Assembly: GCA_028023455.1 (NCBI GenBank)
Contig: JAQFVV010012446.1
Location: 3,849,501 to 3,913,500 of the forward strand
Direction: 5' to 3'
Source: Epiperipatus broadwayi
Taxonomy: Eukaryota > Onychophora > Udeonychophora > Euonychophora > Peripatidae
DNA: 64,000 bases
This document shows positions 58,617 through 64,000 of this stretch, in pieces. The number at the start of each line of letters is the position of its first letter. The first letter of the stretch is position 1. Below the pieces are notes generated by a model. The model worked only from the letters and a program-made list of their open reading frames with translations, had not been told where the DNA came from and did not search any database. Made by a program: the position numbers and the translations under genes.

Positions 58617-60280
58617 TGTACAAATATTGAAATTGGCACATACTAATTTATCTAAAAAAAATATTAAATAATCTTTCATAAAAGAAAAATGTATTTAAAT
58701 GTTGAAGAGTTTATTACAATTTGTTTTCGAAAAGATAAGAGTCAAATAGTTTTCTATCATTAGAGTTTGAAATAAAAGTTACAAAATAATTGATTAAAAG
58801 GGGGGAGGGGGAGTTTTGGTTAGAAAAGTTAAACTAAAAGTTTTTTAAAAAGAAGTAGAGTTGATTATTATTAGTCGAAATATAATTTAAAGTTTAAAAA
58901 ATACAAATCTCTTTTCATTCCAGTTTATTAGGATAAATTATACATGTGCATGAATGTAAGCTTGTTAATAAAATATATAATAAATGCGTATTGAAAAACA
59001 CATGAAAATAAATATTGAAATGAAATGTATTTAAAAACACAGCAGTGGGCTACTAATTAAAGATATAAAAACAACACGTTTTGTCATGGCTACTACTAAT
59101 TAAACAATCTTTAAAAACATGTTGTCAAAGTATTAGTTATTAAAGGAATTTTGACAACACCTATTGCCGGAGGATATTAAAACAAAAACACTTCACATAC
59201 ATAAATAGCTAGATTTTTATCGGACATTCAGTTTTCAGTTTGTCTAGTGTCAGTCTTGTTTCACTTCAGATAATAGTGCAGTTTATATTATGTATCCAGA
59301 AACAAAAATGCAGTGCTGAGCAGCTTTTGGAAATATACGCTCTTACTTCAGCCTTTTAGTCCAACAAGATCATCAAAACCTGCCCATGAAATAATGTCTA
59401 CTTAACAGCTCAGAAATCCTCCGTCAATATTCAACTGTCTCCAGAAATAATAATCATGAAGAATAATAAAACTCCTCAAGAAAACATCCCAGCCGGCTGG
59501 AAATATTCTCACCTAATGCAGTAATTAAAGAAAATGAAATTCTACGTCCACGTTCCAAAAATCCTAGGTAAAACATTTTCGTATTCTCATTTACATATAA
59601 TAGCCACAGCTGTAATTCATAAATCCTGCAGAGACAAGTAATTTGAACTTTATAAGCATGCATAAAATGAATTATTCATGTGCATGTTTGTAAATGTTAG
59701 ATAATTTAAATGTCAAAGATTATTTATGCTTTATCATAAAATATATTATAGTGTGTTAAATTAAAATGTGCGTGTGTTATATTAGATTTAGAAAATGTTT
59801 AAAATTAGTAAATGTTAATTAAAATAAATGGTCTTTAAAACTTAAACTTTATTTGTCGGTCAATTCTTTTTATCAAATTCCTTTTATCAATCTCTTCTTA
59901 CCAATTCTTTTTTTCCTATATTTTATTATTGATTAAAATTAGACTGAGCTAGTTTTTGGGATTGTTTCGAGCACTGGATTATGAGCCTACTGACCAAATA
60001 CATTAGTCTGAGACTAGCTGGCGCCAGGAGTTTACTCTGAAACAAATAAAGTGTTTGGATAGTAGGGTTTGAATCTAGCAGCCGATGTGGGCCATTGTTG
60101 ATAGTTAAAGCTATCAATAATATCTCCCATTTTGCTCGAACATGCCAGTTTGTTCACGTAACATTTATAATTAAATAAGATTATAAATGTATTATGGAGA
60201 AGTTTGAAACCAGCCAAACACATATACATGTAAGTATACTTCATTCGGCGGAACCATCCGGTACAAATGTCTCCCAACGT
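58617..60280 (+). repeat. 5' LTR
   Basis: Begins TGTAC. A CAGTTTGTCTAGTGTCAGTC segment near 59237 has the look of the start-site region of gypsy-type LTRs. AATAAA occurs near 59464. A 69-codon minus-strand ORF (59454-59663) is conserved in both LTRs, which follows from LTR identity. The 3' boundary is inferred from the primer-binding-like site. Confidence 0.72.
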
Positions 60281-60652
60281 TTGGGGCTGGACCTAAGAAA
60301 CAATAGTAATTAAATACTTTGTTTCTCGTTTAAAAATAAAAATCTAAATTATGTACTTAAAGTGGTATTAATTTAAAAATAAAATAAAAAATTGCCCGAA
60401 ACTTTTTTTTTCTTTAAATGAAAAGAGATTTATGCTATTTATGTTGGTTAAGATAAATCATTCTTTTAAATCTGACAGTTGGGTGTTTTGGGCGGAGCTA
60501 AAGCGTTAGGATTGGGTAGAGAAAAATGGACAAAAGGGGTGGGAGTCAGCATATATTTCCATCTTAGTAAGAAAAATATATAAACAATAATAATATTTGA
60601 TTTGTTAATGCAAAAGATAATTTTAAAAAAATAAAAAAGTAATAGCATAACT

Positions 60653-61075
60653 ATGAATAATGAAACAGAGCCGGTAGAAAGCCCAATATATTTTAAAAAT
60701 CCACAGTTAGTGGAAAAAGAGAAAGAAGAAGTATCTGAGATGTGAATGATGATGAATATGATGCAAGAGTTTAAAGAAGAATTGTGTCAAAAATTTGAAC
60801 AAAGTCAACAAGACCTCAAAGAAGAATTGTGTCAGAAATTTGAACAAAGCCAGTTAGAACTCAAAGCAGAATTGATGAAAGAAATTAATGAGGTCAAAAT
60901 AGAAATGATTACAGAAATGAAGGCAATGAGGGGTGAAATAATAGAGGAAGTAGAAACAAATCATGTAGCCATAGAAATTGTAATGAAAGATTTGAACAAA
61001 GAAAATCAGGAAGTTGAGGTGATAAAAGAGATAAAAATTGAACTGAATCAGATAGCGTTGCGACAGAGAAAATAG
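60653..61075 (+). pseudogene. Gag-like ORF with in-frame stop
   Basis: An ATG at 60653 opens a frame (MNNETEPVESPIYFKN) that meets TGA at 60743-60745. It then continues at once from 60746 for 109 codons. The second part is strongly charged and probably a coiled coil. It includes a 15-residue tandem repeat containing KEELCQKFEQSQ, and Glu/Lys make up much of it. Position after the primer-binding-like site and the coiled-coil N-terminus fit a Gag protein. No capsid homology region or CCHC knuckle is seen. The stop may be a disabling mutation or a readthrough site; the former is simpler. Confidence 0.55.
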
Positions 61076-61137
61076 AAGCAAATGTAGATCAAGAAATATA
61101 AGAGAGACATAAGTTCAAGGTAGAAGATACCGTAGAA

Positions 61138-61407
61138 ATGTTTTTACAAAAATTTAAAAAGGTTAAAGTAAAAGTTTGTGTTCGTTTTAAAACGAAGAGA
61201 AAGAATAGAAAAAAATATTCACAGTTAGGAAAAATACGGAGGTCTGTGAAGCTTAAAGATTTTCTGATTTACAAGGCAGAAAATAGAACAAAACGAGGAA
61301 GTGATAAAGCAATAAATTTTAATCGAGGGAGAAATGTGAGAATATGGAGTATAATTTATATTAGTGAGTTAGTAGAAAGAAAGAAGGAACCGCCTGCCAT
61401 AGTTTAA
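61138..61407 (+). CDS. Small basic ORF inside the LTR element, function unknown
   Basis: 89 codons, Lys/Arg-rich (RFKTKRKNRKKYS), ending ERKKEPPAIV. It may be a remnant of the Gag nucleocapsid end or of pol; neither can be shown. It is preceded by a short gap with stops after the gag-like ORF. Confidence 0.3.
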   Translation: MFLQKFKKVKVKVCVRFKTKRKNRKKYSQLGKIRRSVKLKDFLIYKAENRTKRGSDKAINFNRGRNVRIWSIIYISELVERKKEPPAIV

Positions 61408-61419
61408 AAGTTAGTAATA

Positions 61420-62842
61420 AGGACAGAATATTAAAGTAAATGGAAACAAAAAAGGACCAGAAATGGACAATGAACACGAATATGATTATTCTAATGTCAA
61501 TAATTTGATAAATTTGAATCTGAAACTTCTATTTAAAACTAAAATAATAAATTAGAAATAAATGAATAATGATAAATTAAAAGGAAAGTTAAAATCAGGA
61601 TTTGCTTAAGTAATAATAATAATGGAGGCTTCGTAAAATAAAAGATTTTTCCCTCTCCATGCACAGATTAATGAAGAAAAATATTCGTAAATAAATGGGT
61701 CTAATTAATATTTTAAAAATAAAGCCTGTAGGATTAAATAAATGAAAAAGATAACGGAATTTCTAGAATAAAATCAAGTTAGTCAAATAGATATTTGCAT
61801 AATAATGAATCGTAAGAAAGTAAGTTTTTTTTTTCTGAATACACGCACGTTAAAATAAAATAGTTTTGAATATACCGTAAGTTAAGAAAAGGAGGTAAAT
61901 AAATTGTTTAAAATAATCAAGATAAAAAAAAAAATCTCTAGTAAAATAATAATGAATGAATCTTAATAAAGTAAAATAGTTTTTCTGAATACACGCACAT
62001 AGATAAAAAAGTTGAGTAATGGTTTAAAAAAAAATCGTAATATAAATAAATATGTAAACCGATGTCTGTTATAGTTTAGAATAGTAAGATTAAATAAATA
62101 TTTTAAATAATGTTCATAAGGGTTATAAATAATATTGTAATATAAATTAATATGTTAAAGTAATGTTCATGTGTATTTAAAAATAATATTGAAAGGTTAA
62201 TATAAATATAAAGTCAATCTAAGTTATATTAAGAGTGTATAAGGGTTGAAATTAAGGGATGAGGGTAGTATTGAAATAAGTTAGATAAGGACTAAGTTTA
62301 AAACTGTCGACTGGATAAAATTTAGTACCCGTGATGGATTGGCAGGGATTATTCCTCTTTTAAAATGCACCCTGGGCAAATCCAGCATGAGCCGCAAGTC
62401 ACTTCTTTAGGGGAGAATCCCCATATCTCGTACCTCATTTTCCAAAGCTTAAGTCGGAAATGGACAGTTGATAATTCCTGCCATAAACAGTGCCCCCTTT
62501 TTTTCCCAAGTCCGGTAGAAACCCGGCAAATGAACCTTCATTTTTTATACGTGTAAGTCGGTATATATCAGCAAATCTGCCTCCGCCTCATTTCCAAAAG
62601 TTCCTTGTGCCACAAAATTAGTTTGTCCGGTGGTCACTATCCAGGACTCTGAACATTGTAAGCAATGTCTTCAGCATAGAAAGAAGTAAAGCATAATTGA
62701 AGATTGCCCTTAGTATGTAAAATGAAAGATATTAAAAAAGCAAACTTAGAAAAATAATAATAATTAGAATTAAGAATTAAAGTTGTCAGAGATAAAATGG
62801 TCAAAAATGATACATTTTACTCTCAAACGAAGGTGGGTGCAA
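61420..62842. other. Noncoding interior of the LTR element
   Basis: AT-rich until about 62290. Then a GC-richer block at 62290-62660 (ACCCTGGGCAAATCCAGC, AAACCCGGCAAATGAACC) with a 63-codon ORF of no recognisable domain. TTTCTGAATACACGCACGTT at about 61832 recurs at about 61982. Confidence 0.45.
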
Positions 62843-64000
62843 TGTACCAATATTGAAATTGGCACATACTAATTTATCTAAAAAAATTATTAAAATAATC
62901 TTTCGTAAAAGAAAAATGTATTTAAATGTTGAAGAGTTTATTACAGTTGTTTTCGAAAAGATAAGAGTCAAATAGTTTTCTATCATTAGAGTTTGAAATA
63001 AAAGTTAGAAAATAATTGATTAAAAGGGGGGAGGGGGAGTTTTGGTTAGAAAAGTTAAACTAAAAGTTTTATAAAAGGAAGTAGAGTTGATTATTATTAG
63101 TCGAAATATAATTTAAAGTTTAAAAAATACAAATCTCTTTTCATTCGAGTTTATTAGGATAAATTATACATATGCGTGAATGTAAGCTTGTTAATAAAAT
63201 ATATAATAAATGCGTATTGAAAAACACATGAAAATAAATATTGAAATGAAATGTATTTAAAAACACAGCAGTGGGCTACTAATTAAAGATATAAAAACAA
63301 CATGTTTCGTCATGGCTACTACTAATTAAACAATCTTCAAAAACACGTCAAAGGATTAGTTATTAAAGGAATTTCGACAACACCTATTGCCGGAGGATAT
63401 TAAAACAAAAACACTTCGCATACATAAATAGCTAGATTTTTATCAGACATTCAGTTTCCAGTTTGTCTAGTGTCAGTCTTGTTTCACTTCAGATAATAGT
63501 GCAGTTTATATTATGTATCCAGAAACAAAAATGCAGTGCTGAGCAGCTTTTGGAAATATATGCTCTTACTTCAGCCTTTTAGTCCAACAAGATCATCAAA
63601 ACCTGCCCATGAAATAATGTCTACTTAACAGCTCAGAAATCCTCCATCAATATTCAACTGTCTCTAGAAATAATAATCATGAAGAATAATAAAACTCCTC
63701 AAGAAAACATCCCAGCCGGCTGGAAATATTCTCACCTAATGCAGTAATTAAAGAAAATGAAGTTCTACGTCCACGTTCCAAAAATCCTAGGTAAAACATT
63801 TTCGTATTCTCATTTACATATAGTGGCCACCGCTGTAATTCGTAAATCCTGCAGAGACAAGTAATTTGAACTTTATAAGCATGCATAAAATGAATTATTC
63901 ATGTGCGTGTTTGTGAATGTTAGATAATTTAAATGTCAAAGATTATTTATGCTTTCTCATAAAATATATTATAGTGTGTTAAATTAAAATGTGCATGTGT
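62843..64000 (+). repeat. 3' LTR, truncated by window end
   Basis: Matches 58617-59775 with scattered substitutions (for example CACACCTATG contexts unchanged, ATATACGCTC changed to ATATATGCTC) and a few short indels. Confidence 0.85.

Larger units (their letters stand above)
58617..64000 (+). mobile_element. Non-autonomous LTR retrotransposon, 3' LTR cut by window end
   Basis: A repeat beginning TGTACAAATATTG at 58617 recurs as TGTACCAATATTG at 62843 and continues with few differences to the last base, where it corresponds to about 59775. The left LTR runs to about 60280 (about 1.66 kb). A candidate primer-binding site TGGGGCTGGACCTAAG follows at 60282-60297. A purine-rich CGAAGGTGGGTG precedes the right LTR. 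The internal region is about 2.56 kb and contains only a short gag-like ORF and a basic ORF; no protease, RT, RNase H or integrase is seen. Such an element must borrow enzymes. The high LTR similarity says it inserted recently compared with most of the window. Confidence 0.82.

Noticed and set aside
59454-59663. Conserved 69-codon minus-strand ORF (also 63677-63886) as a gene
   Set aside because: Conservation between the two copies follows from LTR identity; there is no independent evidence.
1-64000. Integrated virus
   Set aside because: The only retrovirus-like structure is the non-autonomous LTR element, which has no pol or envelope-like frame. No other viral hallmark was seen.

Overview
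This is a very AT-rich animal nuclear window (GC roughly 28-30% by eye) made almost entirely of transposable-element sequence. No convincing host protein-coding gene, tRNA gene or rRNA gene was found. The mix of families is metazoan: Penelope-like elements (PLEs) with a GIY-YIG endonuclease tail, an RTE-type LINE, a second LINE, tRNA-derived SINEs, hAT and other terminal-inverted-repeat elements, and a non-autonomous LTR retrotransposon. I cannot name the species. An AT-rich invertebrate (mollusc, flatworm or cnidarian grade) would fit.

Layout. 0.3-7.9 kb: a SINE with clean target-site duplications, a 2.2-kb head-to-head PLE, a tandem array of tRNA-like units and a cluster of foldback family B. 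7.9-14.8 kb: a possible solo LTR, two MITE-size hairpins, a family G repeat split by a SINE, and a 4 x 156-bp tandem array. 16.5-20.5 kb: a possible piggyBac-type element, a hAT element with 8-bp duplications, and the 3' half of a LINE with one in-frame stop. 20.6-28.9 kb: mostly featureless AT-rich DNA with old repeat fragments. 29-33.7 kb: one decayed RTE LINE cut by at least four later insertions. 34-43 kb: foldback families C and A. 44-52 kb: more A, B and C copies. 53.5 kb: a small CCAAT/TATA-containing tandem repeat. 55.7-58 kb: three family B copies. 58.6-64 kb: an LTR retrotransposon whose right LTR runs off the window.

The most interesting signal is a recurring RNA motif. At least five unrelated-looking repeat families carry a hammerhead-ribozyme-type core: CTGANGA, a short stem-loop, GAAA, then a very short stem III with an NUH-like site. 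In families B and C, a two-part stem I with an internal loop can also be drawn. The copies usually lie in the arms of giant inverted repeats. Family A is recognisably a PLE from its reverse-transcriptase tail and GIY-YIG entry motif, and PLEs are known to carry hammerhead motifs. Families B and C have no visible coding capacity and look like non-autonomous, ribozyme-bearing passengers. Family A also carries tRNA-like A and B boxes beside its hammerhead-like core, in both arms of its hairpins.
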